64,000 nucleotides of DNA from Roseibium algicola (GTDB lineage: Bacteria; Pseudomonadota; Alphaproteobacteria; Rhizobiales; Stappiaceae), in the NCBI RefSeq assembly GCF_001999245.1, contig NZ_CP019630.1, positions 2,170,001-2,234,000 on the forward strand. Direction: 5' to 3'. The position numbers and the translations under genes were made by a program. Positions 1-7,873 of this stretch are shown one piece after another. Numbering within the stretch: the stretch's first letter is position 1; each line of letters opens with the position of its first letter. The notes below the pieces were generated by a model that was not told the DNA's origin, searched no databases, and worked only from the letters and a program-made list of their open reading frames with translations.

Positions 1-93
1 TTTTTCCCAGGTGAGTTCGACCAAGGTCATCTCCGAGGTGACATCGTCAGGCAAGGGATGGCCCATCCATTTGCGGTGCGGTTTCTCGCTCAT
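1..93 (-). CDS. DUF2840 family protein, N-terminal fragment
   Basis: Only the first 31 codons are in the window; the rest continues past position 1. The fragment ends in the sequence VELTWEK, which matches my memory of the conserved start of DUF2840 proteins. Family members of unknown function usually sit between parA and traF in proteobacterial ICEs, and that is the context here. The ATG overlaps the stop of the upstream ribbon-helix-helix gene by 4 bp (ATGA), so the two are probably translationally coupled. The family assignment rests on this short stretch and on gene order. Confidence 0.6.
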   Translation of the reverse strand, partial: MSEKPHRKWMGHPLPDDVTSEMTLVELTWEK

Positions 94-341
94 GGCTTCT
101 CTCCATCGGTGATCGGGAATTCTCGCGCGAAGAGATCGCGCAGCATGTCGGCAACGGTGACCCCGCGCTGAAAAGCCACGATCTTGATCCGGGCACGCTG
201 ATCGGGTGTCACATCGATGGTGAGACGTGCGGTAAAACCGTTCGCGGCGCTGGCATTTAATTTGCGCTCAGCCGACTTGATCCAACTTTCGGGATCGGCT
301 GGCCGCGATGCAAAGCCTTGACGCGAGGACTGATTGCTCAT
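90..341 (-). CDS. ribbon-helix-helix-like partition accessory protein
   Basis: This 83-residue protein has a basic, polar N-terminus (about 1-38). It is followed by a beta strand (TARLTIDVTP, about 37-46) and two predicted helices around RARIKIVAFQRGVTVADMLR, the usual layout of a ribbon-helix-helix DNA-binding dimer. It lies directly downstream of parA and overlaps it by 4 bp. Small proteins in this position normally act as the ParB/ParG-like DNA-binding partner of the ParA ATPase and may repress the operon. The role is inferred from position and fold pattern; no centromere site was identified. Confidence 0.7.
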   Translation of the reverse strand: MSNQSSRQGFASRPADPESWIKSAERKLNASAANGFTARLTIDVTPDQRARIKIVAFQRGVTVADMLRDLFAREFPITDGEKP

Positions 342-991
342 GACCCAGACCTTTCGATCCTGAGCCTGTCGATCTCCGACACCAGGGCTGCGATTTCCTG
401 GGCACCAGGCGTGTCCTTGTCCAGTTCGCTCACAAGCCGGCCAGACTGCGCGGCACTCGCAAAGGCAACACGCTGGCCGACGGTTTGGACAAGGACCGGA
501 GGATCGTTGTCGGAAAGAGCTTCAGCCGTATCGCGGGCGATCAGGGTGCGGGCACCGCAGCGATTGAGAACGAAGCGCGCCGTCAGTTGCGGCCGATAGA
601 TCCGCGCTTCGTTGATGAGGGCGAGCATCTCCGCCGATGCCCAGCCGTCGAGCGGCGATGGCTGCACCGGAATCAGAACCAGGTCTGCAGCCAACAGCGC
701 CGAGCGCATCAGACCGGCAACACGCGGCGGTCCGTCGATGACAACATGATCTGCGCTCTGGGCGAGATCCGGAGCTTCCCGGTGAAGCGTGTCTCGGGCA
801 AGACCAACGACCCCAAACAATCTCGGCAGGCCTTCCCGACTGCGCGCTTCCGACCAATCGAGGGCCGAGCCCTGCGGGTCGGCGTCAATGAGCGTCACAC
901 GCTTGCCGCGCCGTGACCATTCTCCCGCGAGATTGAGCGCTAGCGTCGTCTTGCCGACACCGCCTTTCTGGTTGAGCAGCGCGACGATCAT
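338..991 (-). CDS. parA: ParA-family partition ATPase
   Basis: The 217-residue protein starts MIVALLNQKGGVGKTT, the deviant Walker A motif (KGGVGKTT) of ParA/MinD ATPases. LIDADPQGSA near residues 36-45 is the Walker A' motif, and the hydrophobic strand before DGPPR (about 86-90) is the Walker B region. The length suits the short ParA class without an N-terminal DNA-binding domain. Such ATPases segregate plasmids, or the excised circular form of an ICE, using ATP-dependent non-specific DNA binding. It is followed by a ribbon-helix-helix partner with an ATGA overlap. Iteron-like repeats lie between it and repA, so it probably stabilises the excised replicating form. Confidence 0.92.
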   Translation of the reverse strand: MIVALLNQKGGVGKTTLALNLAGEWSRRGKRVTLIDADPQGSALDWSEARSREGLPRLFGVVGLARDTLHREAPDLAQSADHVVIDGPPRVAGLMRSALLAADLVLIPVQPSPLDGWASAEMLALINEARIYRPQLTARFVLNRCGARTLIARDTAEALSDNDPPVLVQTVGQRVAFASAAQSGRLVSELDKDTPGAQEIAALVSEIDRLRIERSGS

Positions 992-1129
992 GACGCAAAT
1001 CCGCGGCGGTTCGGGGACTTATCCGCAGAGGCCCAAAACCGCTCCGGCGTTAGAAGAATTCCAAAGGAATTCTGGTTAGGAAAGTTACGGGAAGCGTAAG
1101 CTGTTGACCTGGCATCGAAATTAGGCGTT

Positions 1130-1199
1130 TTCGGTCCCCGATAGCACGAGGTTCGGGTCCCCGATGGCACGATAGTTCGGGTCCCTGATAGCACGAGTG
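1130..1199. repeat. three iteron-like direct repeats between repA and parA
   Basis: Three near-identical units begin at about 1130, 1152 and 1176, with consensus TTCGGGTCCCYGATRGCACG. The second and third are spaced 24 bp apart and the first is 22 bp long. They lie just downstream of the repA stop and upstream of parA. Direct repeats of about 20 bp next to a replication initiator gene are the usual form of RepA-binding iterons at an origin. The repeats are seen directly; the origin function is inferred. Confidence 0.7.
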
Positions 1200-1202
1200 A
1201 AT

Positions 1203-2099
1203 TCACAGCTTTCCCCCAGGGCGAGTGTTGGCGCGGCGTCGATGGCGCGCGCGGGAGACAGACGCCTCACTGGTCGGAGCGAATAACAGGCGCGGCGGTG
1301 CATCGGACGCCCGCACCAATTCCAGGCGATAGCCCGGCAGAGGCTGCCGGTAGACAATGTCGCGCAGGTCGTAGGTGAAGTGTTTCAGCGGCGAGAGGCT
1401 GCCGGACTTGGCGTGGAGGTGCCTGAGCGAGAAGCTCCAGCCATGTTCCTGGCGTCCGCCATGTTTGCGCACGAGCCGGTAAAGCCACCGCTCAAGACCG
1501 CCGGTCAGGCTGAAATACGCCCGGTCGATGGTCAGAACGAGGGCATCTTCAAGAACGGTGGCGTAGAACCAGTCGGGCAGGATCAGCTCGAGGCCAAGAG
1601 GACGACCACAATGGTCAGCTCTCTCCTTCCATTCGTTGATCCAGGAAAAACGGTGCATGCGCCGTTCGGCCGGCTGACGGATCGAGGTCGCAACTGTCGT
1701 GGATTGCAGTCGATCGAGAGCGGACTTAAGCCTATCGTAATCTCTCCGGCTCACACCCCGGCCGATAAACGTCAGGATCTCGTAAGGAGTGGCTGCCATC
1801 AGGCGCGAGGTCCGAAGGCCGGCGTCGCGTGCCTCGACGATCTGCGATGCGGCCCAGATCAGAATATCCGCATCCCAGATTGTCGCCATACCGTGCTCGG
1901 CTACTGCCTCGACGCGAATGACGATCGGCCCCGCCTTGAAGTCTATCGGCTTCAGGCGCCTGGATTTGGCAAGCGAGAAGAAGGGATAGGCCATCAGATC
2001 CTGCGCATCGCGCGGAGCAAGATCTCCGGGCAGTGCCCGGAAGAAGTCGAGCTGATCGTGAGGCGAAGGCGCCTTGTAGTTCACCACGGCACGCCTCAT
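1203..2099 (-). CDS. repA: replication initiator protein A (RepA)
   Basis: This 298-residue protein belongs to the RPA-type replication initiator family of alphaproteobacterial plasmids and ICEs. Recognisable stretches are HDQLDFFRALPGDLAPRD near the N-terminus, DLMAYPFFSLAKS after it, and a winged-helix-like section around EILTFIGRGVSRRDYDRLK (about 105-125). The start codon overlaps the stop of the excisionase-like gene by 4 bp, so repA should be made when that gene is switched on. The iteron-like repeats are immediately downstream. The probable role is replication of the excised circular ICE. Confidence 0.88.
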   Translation of the reverse strand: MRRAVVNYKAPSPHDQLDFFRALPGDLAPRDAQDLMAYPFFSLAKSRRLKPIDFKAGPIVIRVEAVAEHGMATIWDADILIWAASQIVEARDAGLRTSRLMAATPYEILTFIGRGVSRRDYDRLKSALDRLQSTTVATSIRQPAERRMHRFSWINEWKERADHCGRPLGLELILPDWFYATVLEDALVLTIDRAYFSLTGGLERWLYRLVRKHGGRQEHGWSFSLRHLHAKSGSLSPLKHFTYDLRDIVYRQPLPGYRLELVRASDAPPRLLFAPTSEASVSRARHRRRANTRPGGKL

Positions 2100-2377
2100 C
2101 GCACAGCGCGGCGGGAACCGCTTGCCTGCTGCGCATTATGGCGCTTTGCCGGAAGCACCTGTCCGCTCGGGTCCGAGGTTGACGTCACAGCACCACGATT
2201 GGCCCATGCCTGCAGATCCTCGAGCGAATAGACGACACGGCCACCGAGTTTGCGATAGGCAGGCCCCGTTCCATAGGTCCTATGCTTTTCGAGCGTGCGG
2301 CCGGAAAGGCCAAGAAAACGGGCAGCTTCGGGGGTGCGCAGAAAGCGCGGCGGCATTCCGGCGAGCGGATCGGGCAT
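2096..2377 (-). CDS. rdfS: RdfS-like excisionase / helix-turn-helix protein
   Basis: The 93-residue protein has a MerR/AlpA-type helix-turn-helix: RTPEAARFLGLSGRTLEKHR (about 14-33), followed by the wing GPAYRKLGGRVVYSLEDLQAW. Small proteins of this type are recombination directionality factors. In the Mesorhizobium loti ICEMlSym(R7A), RdfS drives excision and is activated by FseA. Here the gene sits directly downstream of an fseA-like gene and upstream of repA with an ATGA overlap, matching that wiring. Activation of this gene would couple excision and replication. The C-terminal tail (about 65-93) looks disordered. Identification combines fold and context; the symbol is by analogy. Confidence 0.75.
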   Translation of the reverse strand: MPDPLAGMPPRFLRTPEAARFLGLSGRTLEKHRTYGTGPAYRKLGGRVVYSLEDLQAWANRGAVTSTSDPSGQVLPAKRHNAQQASGSRRAVR

Positions 2378-2513
2378 GATCGAACCTCCAGGGACTTGTG
2401 AGCACCGCTGGTCAGCAGCGGCCGATGGAGGTCACGATGGCGGAGGGAAGAAGCGGAGGGGGAGTGCGAAGATGAGGATGCGAAAATCGCACCCCTTCGA
2501 ACTTTCGGGCTTT

Positions 2514-3288
2514 CTAGCGGCGAAGCAAGTCCAGATAGCCGCCGGCAACCATGGCGAGGCCGTCCCGCACAAGCCTTATGGTCGTGTCGCGAAGGGGAGA
2601 GGTTTTCCAGGGCTCTGACGCCACCCGCCTGGCCCCGAAGAGGTTTTCGGCGATTTCCCTGTAGGAGGCACCGTTTGTGCGGCCATCGACCGCGCGCAGC
2701 ATGGATTTGAACCGAAGGCGTTTCTGTGGGGTGAGACGGCTGTCCGCGCCGATCTCTTTGCCTTCGAGGAAATCCAGGAAGCGCCCCATCGCCCTGTGCC
2801 GGGCGCGAGCACCATCGTCCAATGGAGACAAGATCGAGAGCGGATATTCGGTAAATCGAGAGTCCTGAAGCAGAAGATGGACGGATTTCAGCCCTTTTCC
2901 GATGATGACATGCAGCCCTTCAGGGCTCTGGCGGGTGATCCCGCTGCGGAGGGTTTGAATGTCGAGAATGCTGAGTTCGTCCGGTTTAGAACCGGTTTCC
3001 GCTTTTGTCAGTATTACCTTCGACTTATCGGCTGTCGGCTCCCAGTGAATAGGTTCATCCAGAGCGGTCAGGTCGGGACTTGTCGCGAAATGAGATCCCC
3101 CAGCGTGCGCGGAGCATTATGTCCATCTCGTCGGGAGACCTCCCTTCGGCTTTCAGTTCGGCATATTCGCGCTGATATTCGGTATTTCGTCTAAGGCCTT
3201 CCCAGCAAAGGTCGGGGACACTCGAATCGTCAAAATACTCGTACGCAGCGGCTGATCGCCACTGCGAGACATCCGGCACCATCGGCAA
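2514..3288 (-). CDS. fseA: FseA-like transfer activator (DUF6499-DUF2285), made by +1 frameshift
   Basis: Two reading frames form one protein. Frame one runs from the ATG at 3288 and encodes a DUF6499-type N-terminus (DVSQWRSAAAYEYFDD, CWEGLRRNTEYQREY, RWGISF), then stops at 3055 after 77 codons. The C-terminal frame, open to 2514, encodes a DUF2285 domain (SYREIAENLFGARRV, SEPWKTSPLRD, RLVRDGLAMV). It has no ATG, only CTG/TTG codons, and no own ribosome-binding site that I can see. Slipping from UUU to UUC at 3090-3087 joins them into a product of about 257 residues. This is the arrangement known for msi172-msi171/FseA of ICEMlSym(R7A), where +1 slippage yields the activator of rdfS. The gene lies between qseM-like and rdfS-like genes. 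A chance frameshift mutation remains possible. Confidence 0.82.
3086..3091 (-). promoter_or_regulatory. +1 ribosomal frameshift site (UUU-C)
   Basis: On the minus strand the codon TTT occupies 3090-3088 and is followed by C at 3087. Moving one base forward turns the Phe codon UUU into UUC, so the same tRNA can stay paired, and opens the DUF2285 frame (next codon GCG at 3086-3084). The site follows the conserved WGxxF segment. FseA of ICEMlSym(R7A) is reported to use tRNA-Phe slippage from UUU to UUC in a conserved motif of the first gene, so position and sequence agree. Confidence 0.8.
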
Positions 3289-3404
3289 CCTCCTGAAATG
3301 CAGGAAAAATGCAATTGGAGGCCGGAACCATCATAAGTTGCAATGGCGAAGGGAACCCCTTGGGTTGGGAGAACATGATGCGCGGAATGCATCGCCAACA
3401 GAGG

Positions 3405-3671
3405 TCACTTCCCCTCGCCTTCCGCCAGGAGTAGCCGATAGCCGTGTTCCGTCATCCAATGCGCACGTGCCAGATGGCTATCGTGAATACGCCTTGCCCG
3501 CTCAGGCTCCCGAGCCGGATCGAGACCAAACAAAATCTGTGTGGCTTCTGTCCAGTCCGCACCGTCTGCCTTGGCGTCCAGGAGACGCATATAGAGCTTG
3601 AAGTGCTTTTTGTCGTAGTCGGTGAGTTTATCTGTGTCCGGTGCCTGATCGAGAAATCCCGGTTCAGTCAT
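3405..3671 (-). CDS. qseM: QseM-like DUF2285 antiactivator
   Basis: The 88-residue protein carries a stand-alone DUF2285-type helical domain: DKKHFKLYMRLLDAKADGAD, then TEATQILFGLDPA, then RRIHDSHLARAHWMTEHGYR. In ICEMlSym(R7A), QseM is a small DUF2285 protein that binds and blocks both TraR and FseA and so keeps the element silent. The gene here lies directly upstream of the fseA-like gene and divergent from a qseC-like repressor, the same arrangement as in that element. No TraR or TraI is visible in this window; they would be expected to the left or may be absent. Identification is by family, size and context. Confidence 0.8.
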   Translation of the reverse strand: MTEPGFLDQAPDTDKLTDYDKKHFKLYMRLLDAKADGADWTEATQILFGLDPAREPERARRIHDSHLARAHWMTEHGYRLLLAEGEGK

Positions 3672-3727
3672 CGCGCGCCCCCTTTACCTTGTGCCGCCGT
3701 GAAAGCGGTGGTGCCCATTTCTTTGTA

Positions 3728-3777
3728 ACAATAATTGAGAATAGTTGTAAGGTTAGCCCAATGCATCGCGTGATGCA
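3728..3777. promoter_or_regulatory. candidate QseC operators between qseM and qseC
   Basis: The divergent intergenic region 3672-3949 contains an inverted repeat with perfect 6-bp arms, TGCATC-GCGT-GATGCA at 3762-3777. It also contains a looser repeat, ACAAT ... AGTTGT, at about 3728-3749. Both lie on the qseM side, 57-106 bp from its start. In ICEMlSym(R7A), QseC binds operators in the equivalent region and sets a bistable choice between qseC and qseM transcription. The repeats are seen; the binding protein is inferred. Confidence 0.5.
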
Positions 3778-3949
3778 CACGGCGCATCGAAACACGCAAA
3801 AAACGCCGAATTTGACCCACGTTAACCGTACAATACGCAGAGATTTTTCTCGGGACGCAAAAAGCCAGCCTCGTAATCAAATTCTTCGAGGTTCTTTTGT
3901 AGAGAATACTCCGTGGTAAAATACTCTTCAAGGCGTTGCTCTCCGATTT

Positions 3950-4198
3950 ATGGAAATCCGAGAGGTTTTTGCAAAAAATCTGAGAGCGTTGCGGCAGGCT
4001 AAAGGCCTGTCACAGGAGGAACTTGCCCATCAAGCAGGGATTGATCGGACCTACATCAGTGCCCTAGAGCGCAACGTGTATAACGCCAGCATTGATGTGG
4101 TTGATAGATTGGCACGAGTGCTGGGGGTGGAAGCCGCACAGTTGCTTAAACCAACGACCACAGACCATGAAGAATTGAAGCTTGAGGCCGATACTTAA
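3950..4198 (+). CDS. qseC: QseC-like XRE-family repressor
   Basis: This 82-residue protein is a single XRE/Cro helix-turn-helix domain: NLRALRQAKGLSQEELAHQA with the recognition helix GIDRTYISALERN. It resembles the phage-repressor-type DNA-binding domains of about 65 residues. It is divergent from the qseM-like gene, as qseC is in ICEMlSym(R7A). It would repress or activate qseM and itself through the inverted repeats between them. The ATG at 3950 is the only reasonable start in this frame. It is the last gene of the regulatory module before the first cargo region. Confidence 0.82.
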   Translation: MEIREVFAKNLRALRQAKGLSQEELAHQAGIDRTYISALERNVYNASIDVVDRLARVLGVEAAQLLKPTTTDHEELKLEADT

Positions 4199-4969
4199 AA
4201 ACAATATGTACTCAGCGATTCTTCAATGGATGATTGTATGAAAGCTCCTCGACGGAGATTTCGTCTTCTTGCGTCAGAAATCGGCTTCGCAGAAGGCCAA
4301 ATGGCAGTTCGTACACGAATCTGATGGCGCTATCTCACACTTTCGATGGAAGCGTTTCCAACCAGAACGGGTGCGTATCCTGAGCGAAAATGAACCGCAG
4401 ACTGGTAAGGTTCACTTGCTGGAACTCAGCTCGAAGCGGCTCCTCAACGAGGGCAGATAGAACCCACCAGCAAATAAAATTTTATTCACGACCTCGTTTT
4501 GTATTTCCAGATGCGAATATACGGTTAGAACATCTCCGTTGGTCGCTTGAATGCGGCCGTGGCAAAGGCTATCCGGCTAAGTCGGAACATCATGTTGCAG
4601 CACCACGTGGGTGTGCAAGTCACCAGCTGACCGCCGCTCGGGCGCTCCGTCTGGCTGCGGCACATTTTTACGGCATCAACCGTGCACTTGTTTTCAGCAT
4701 CGATATTCGCCAGATCCATCAGCCGCGAGACAAGGACACGACAACTCTCGTTCTTGCCAAAGAGTGGCGCTTAGTCTGAACCGTAAACTTTTCCTGCCAG
4801 ATGGGCCGATTTGCCCCAAACGAAATTTTCCAAAGCTAAGTCGAAAGTATGGAAAATCACATACAACTATGCACTATGACCTCCTGTTTACTTGGCACAA
4901 AGGGCGACATCACGCGTGCTTATTACAGAACTTTCAAATCGATCTGCGCCCGACGGAAAATAATGGATT
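4199..4969. other. no confident gene; probable decayed sequence
   Basis: Several short open frames occur on both strands (for example 4269-4460 and 4390-4779 plus, 4525-4719 minus). None has a convincing ribosome-binding site, recognisable domain or balanced composition. The stretch separates the qseC-like gene from the first cargo gene and is less GC-rich than its neighbours. It may hold remnants of an older gene, but I cannot identify one. Confidence 0.4.
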
Positions 4970-5917
4970 TCAGAACAGCTTGGTGACCAGTGACCTGTAG
5001 AACTTCTGGTCTTCGCCTTCGGACTTGTCGATGCGGTCGAGCAAGTCCTTCAAAGTGACGTCTACCCTGGTCGTCGTACGCGTATTCGGCCGATCAGTCC
5101 GGCTGATGCCAGTCACGCCCACATGCGGGAGAATTGCGGCAATCACGCGCTCAACGGTGTTGAACAGGAAGTCGGTGCTGTAACCGGCAAGGAAACCGAA
5201 CGCGGCGGTGCTGAGATGGATGACCCCACTCTCCTCGGTCGTTATGGTTTCGGCAAAAAGGACAATGGCACCGCCCGAAATCGTTCCCAAGAGAATGCGA
5301 TTGAAATACTCGGGTTGCCGGCGCATGTCGAAGCTGCGCTCGTAGAGATAAACATGCGCTGAACGCAAGAGGTAGACTGAAGCGCCGAGCCCCCCGTAGA
5401 GATAGGGTGCGATGATGCTCGCAAATGCCGTCAACCCGGCCTTCCAGCCCGAGGCGCTGTCACTCTCGAAAGGAAGATGTGCACCGCCCCAATCGAATGC
5501 CACGATCACCACGGCAAACACGATCGCCATGATCCAGATCTGGCGCGTAAATTTCTGCGCAAGGGATACTTTTGGAGCATTGGTGTCGCCAGTTTCCGTG
5601 TTGCGCAGTGTCTCGGTGGTTACCGGTGCGGTGAACTGTGCCAGCGCCATGTATTGCATCTGGAAGTCGACAAGGTCCGCAACGGCGACGGTTACCGGCA
5701 ACTCGTTTTCTCCCGGCTTCGATGAGCCTTCAGTCAGCGCGGCGAACCCCTGAAGGGCCGCGACCAACTCCCGCGGCACCGTCTGGCCCTCCGGATTCAC
5801 GTAGCCGGTCTGAACGACGAATTCCAGAAGCTCGACAGCATCTCGAACCTCGCACAGATTGTCTTCACCCAGCGGAACCTGGCCAGTATCCGGGTCGGCA
5901 GGTGGTTTCGTGGTCAT
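4970..5917 (-). CDS. membrane protein of unknown function
   Basis: The open frame extends further upstream, but the ATG at 5917 (MTTKPPADPDTG) follows a good GGAGGACC ribosome-binding site and gives 315 residues. About 150 soluble residues come first. Four likely membrane segments follow: IWIMAIVFAVVIVAF, LTAFASIIAPYLYGGLGASV, ILLGTISGGAIVLFA and a less hydrophobic AFGFLAGYSTDFLFNTV. A soluble tail of about 60 residues (VDVTLKDLLDRIDK) completes the protein. No enzymatic motif is visible. It is the last gene of the leftward haloperoxidase cluster, 128 bp after the ferritin-like gene. Confidence 0.7.
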   Translation of the reverse strand: MTTKPPADPDTGQVPLGEDNLCEVRDAVELLEFVVQTGYVNPEGQTVPRELVAALQGFAALTEGSSKPGENELPVTVAVADLVDFQMQYMALAQFTAPVTTETLRNTETGDTNAPKVSLAQKFTRQIWIMAIVFAVVIVAFDWGGAHLPFESDSASGWKAGLTAFASIIAPYLYGGLGASVYLLRSAHVYLYERSFDMRRQPEYFNRILLGTISGGAIVLFAETITTEESGVIHLSTAAFGFLAGYSTDFLFNTVERVIAAILPHVGVTGISRTDRPNTRTTTRVDVTLKDLLDRIDKSEGEDQKFYRSLVTKLF

Positions 5918-6045
5918 CTCGGTCCTCCGTTTCAGGAAAAGGGGATCATTCGTGCAATTCGGAGCTGCTCCCTGATCATGAGGTCGGACCCGGCGTTGGG
6001 AATTCCAGCTATTGGGCAGAAGCCGCCGGTTTCTGCCGTGCCGCA

Positions 6046-7842
6046 TCAGTTCTCCGGCAGGGGCTCCGGCTCCGAGACCACGCCGATCATGCCGGGTGGC
6101 TGACTGTCCGGAGCGCCCCGTGAAATCCAGTCCCGGATATAGTCGATCCGGACCTGTGCAATCCTCGGCCGATAACGCGGCATTCGCAGAGGGTTCTCCT
6201 CAGGCAACCCGATACGCTGAATGATCGCCGAGCCGTCCGGATCGCCGGCCTTGACCGGATTGACGGAACTGGCCAGGAACTGCTGCAAATCGGTGTCTCT
6301 CCAGAAGGCCTGATGAGGCGGGCCGACGGAAAAACCGCGCACGGCCTCATCCAGGATTTCAGCAACCTTTCGGAACTCATACGCGGCACCGGATGCGGGC
6401 AGATGTCCGCCCGAGCCGAGGAGGTCCGCCACGGCAATGCTGCCAGCATCGTCTTCGACCAGAAACGCCAGGAATGGATCATCCCGGTCTTCATCGGTCG
6501 AAGTCAGCTCTCGTGCAAGGTTCTCCGCAGCGCGAAAAACGTCTGCATGGCCCCGCCAGCAATCCGTATCATCGGGGGGCAGATCCAGCCGGTAGGGCAA
6601 TTCGAACGGTGGTCCGGCCCTGGATTCACCGCCGGCGTCGTTCAGCGGCATCTGAACGAGCTTGCCCGCGATTTTCTTGAGCCGCCGCATCTCCTTGAAG
6701 GTCCAGTAGGCAAGCACCCCCTTGGGCGTTCGATCACCGGACTGCACGCCCTGGCGGACGAATACCGGGCCTTCGGACCTGAGTGCGTGGGCCAGGAAAC
6801 GCAGAAGCAATCTGTATCTCAGGTTGAACAGCTGGGCCCAGGCGCGCGTTCGTGAGGCCGTGATCCGGCCGTCCGGCGCATCACCGGCTCCCTGCCCGGA
6901 GGACACGGCCACCGTGACATTCGGGTCGGACACGACCGGCCGGACCGGCACCGTACCCGTTTCCTGCTCGATTTCCGCGAGCAACTTGTAGGAGGCAAGG
7001 AACCGCTCGAAATGGGATTCGCCATCCCCCATGTCGACATTGGCCTCTTCTCCCTGGTCACCGATTTCCTGAAGCGCAGACACTGCTGCCCGTCGGGCGT
7101 CAGCGCTGTCCACCTGGTCGAACGTGTGCACCAGCACCCTGAGATCGATATCCTTCACGGGGAAAGGATGCGGCCTGTAGCCCCAGTCGTCCCAGCGGGC
7201 CTGGCGCGATACCCGGTCAAGCCGGAAATCCTCATCCCTGAGGTCATTGGCGAAAAGCTCACGCAATCTGGCGAACAAGGGACCGACGTGCCGGACCATG
7301 TGGCCGTCATTGCTTTTGCGCGCCCTGGGTTCCAGCTCGGTGTCGTAAAGCCGGAGTTCTTCCGCCGTTAGCCCGGCATCAAGCGCGGCCCGGTCGACCG
7401 GGCTCTCCGCGATGGCATACTTTGCCAGGCTGTCAAGCGAGACGCGTTCCAGCGCAAACCGAAACGGATAGATCTCGCTCGCATGTGGCGAGTGCTCCCG
7501 CCCCAGATGCAAGGGAGCTCCAAGGAGGGTCAACAGGTTCTGCACGGTTATCAGATGCCCCATTTCCTCCCTGGCGATCTGCCGAAGGATGTCCTTGAGC
7601 ATCCGGACCTTGTCCGCTGCATCACCACCCCGTCCTTCATCCAGCGAGTAGGATGCGAACAGGTAATGCACCATCAGGAAGTGCTCGATTTCCGCGGCCG
7701 CCGTAAGCCAGAACACCGCCTCGTCTCTTGGCGCAAGGGGTGGGCTGACAACGGGTGTAGCAGCCGGCGACGCGACGGCCGCAGCCGGTTTTGCCACGGG
7801 ACGGGCAAACACGTCCGGCGATATGTAGGAACTGATCTTCAT
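6046..7842 (-). CDS. VioB-type ferritin-like domain protein
   Basis: The preferred start is the ATG at 7842 (MKISSYISPDVF), preceded by GGAG, giving 598 residues. After a proline/alanine-rich linker (about 15-40) comes a ferritin-like helical domain. Its glutamate/histidine iron-binding pattern is visible in AAAEIEHFLMVHYLFASYSL and, about 30 residues on, IAREEMGHLITVQNLLTLLG. This matches the ferritin-like family that includes the iminophenyl-pyruvate dimer synthase VioB of violacein biosynthesis. A long middle part (about 130-500) is unassigned. The last 50 residues (IGLPEENPLRMPRYRPR, YIRDWISRGAPD) resemble haem-less cytochrome-like tails. Probable role: an iron oxidase in a biosynthetic or oxidative cluster with the vanadium haloperoxidase nearby; the substrate is unknown. 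Confidence 0.75.
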   Translation of the reverse strand: MKISSYISPDVFARPVAKPAAAVASPAATPVVSPPLAPRDEAVFWLTAAAEIEHFLMVHYLFASYSLDEGRGGDAADKVRMLKDILRQIAREEMGHLITVQNLLTLLGAPLHLGREHSPHASEIYPFRFALERVSLDSLAKYAIAESPVDRAALDAGLTAEELRLYDTELEPRARKSNDGHMVRHVGPLFARLRELFANDLRDEDFRLDRVSRQARWDDWGYRPHPFPVKDIDLRVLVHTFDQVDSADARRAAVSALQEIGDQGEEANVDMGDGESHFERFLASYKLLAEIEQETGTVPVRPVVSDPNVTVAVSSGQGAGDAPDGRITASRTRAWAQLFNLRYRLLLRFLAHALRSEGPVFVRQGVQSGDRTPKGVLAYWTFKEMRRLKKIAGKLVQMPLNDAGGESRAGPPFELPYRLDLPPDDTDCWRGHADVFRAAENLARELTSTDEDRDDPFLAFLVEDDAGSIAVADLLGSGGHLPASGAAYEFRKVAEILDEAVRGFSVGPPHQAFWRDTDLQQFLASSVNPVKAGDPDGSAIIQRIGLPEENPLRMPRYRPRIAQVRIDYIRDWISRGAPDSQPPGMIGVVSEPEPLPEN

Positions 7843-7873
7843 CTCCAGAGCGCCTCCGTCGCGCACCGCTTGG

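Noticed and set aside
4390..4779. 129-codon plus-strand frame
   Set aside because: It has no ribosome-binding site, no domain and uneven composition, so it was left as unexplained sequence.
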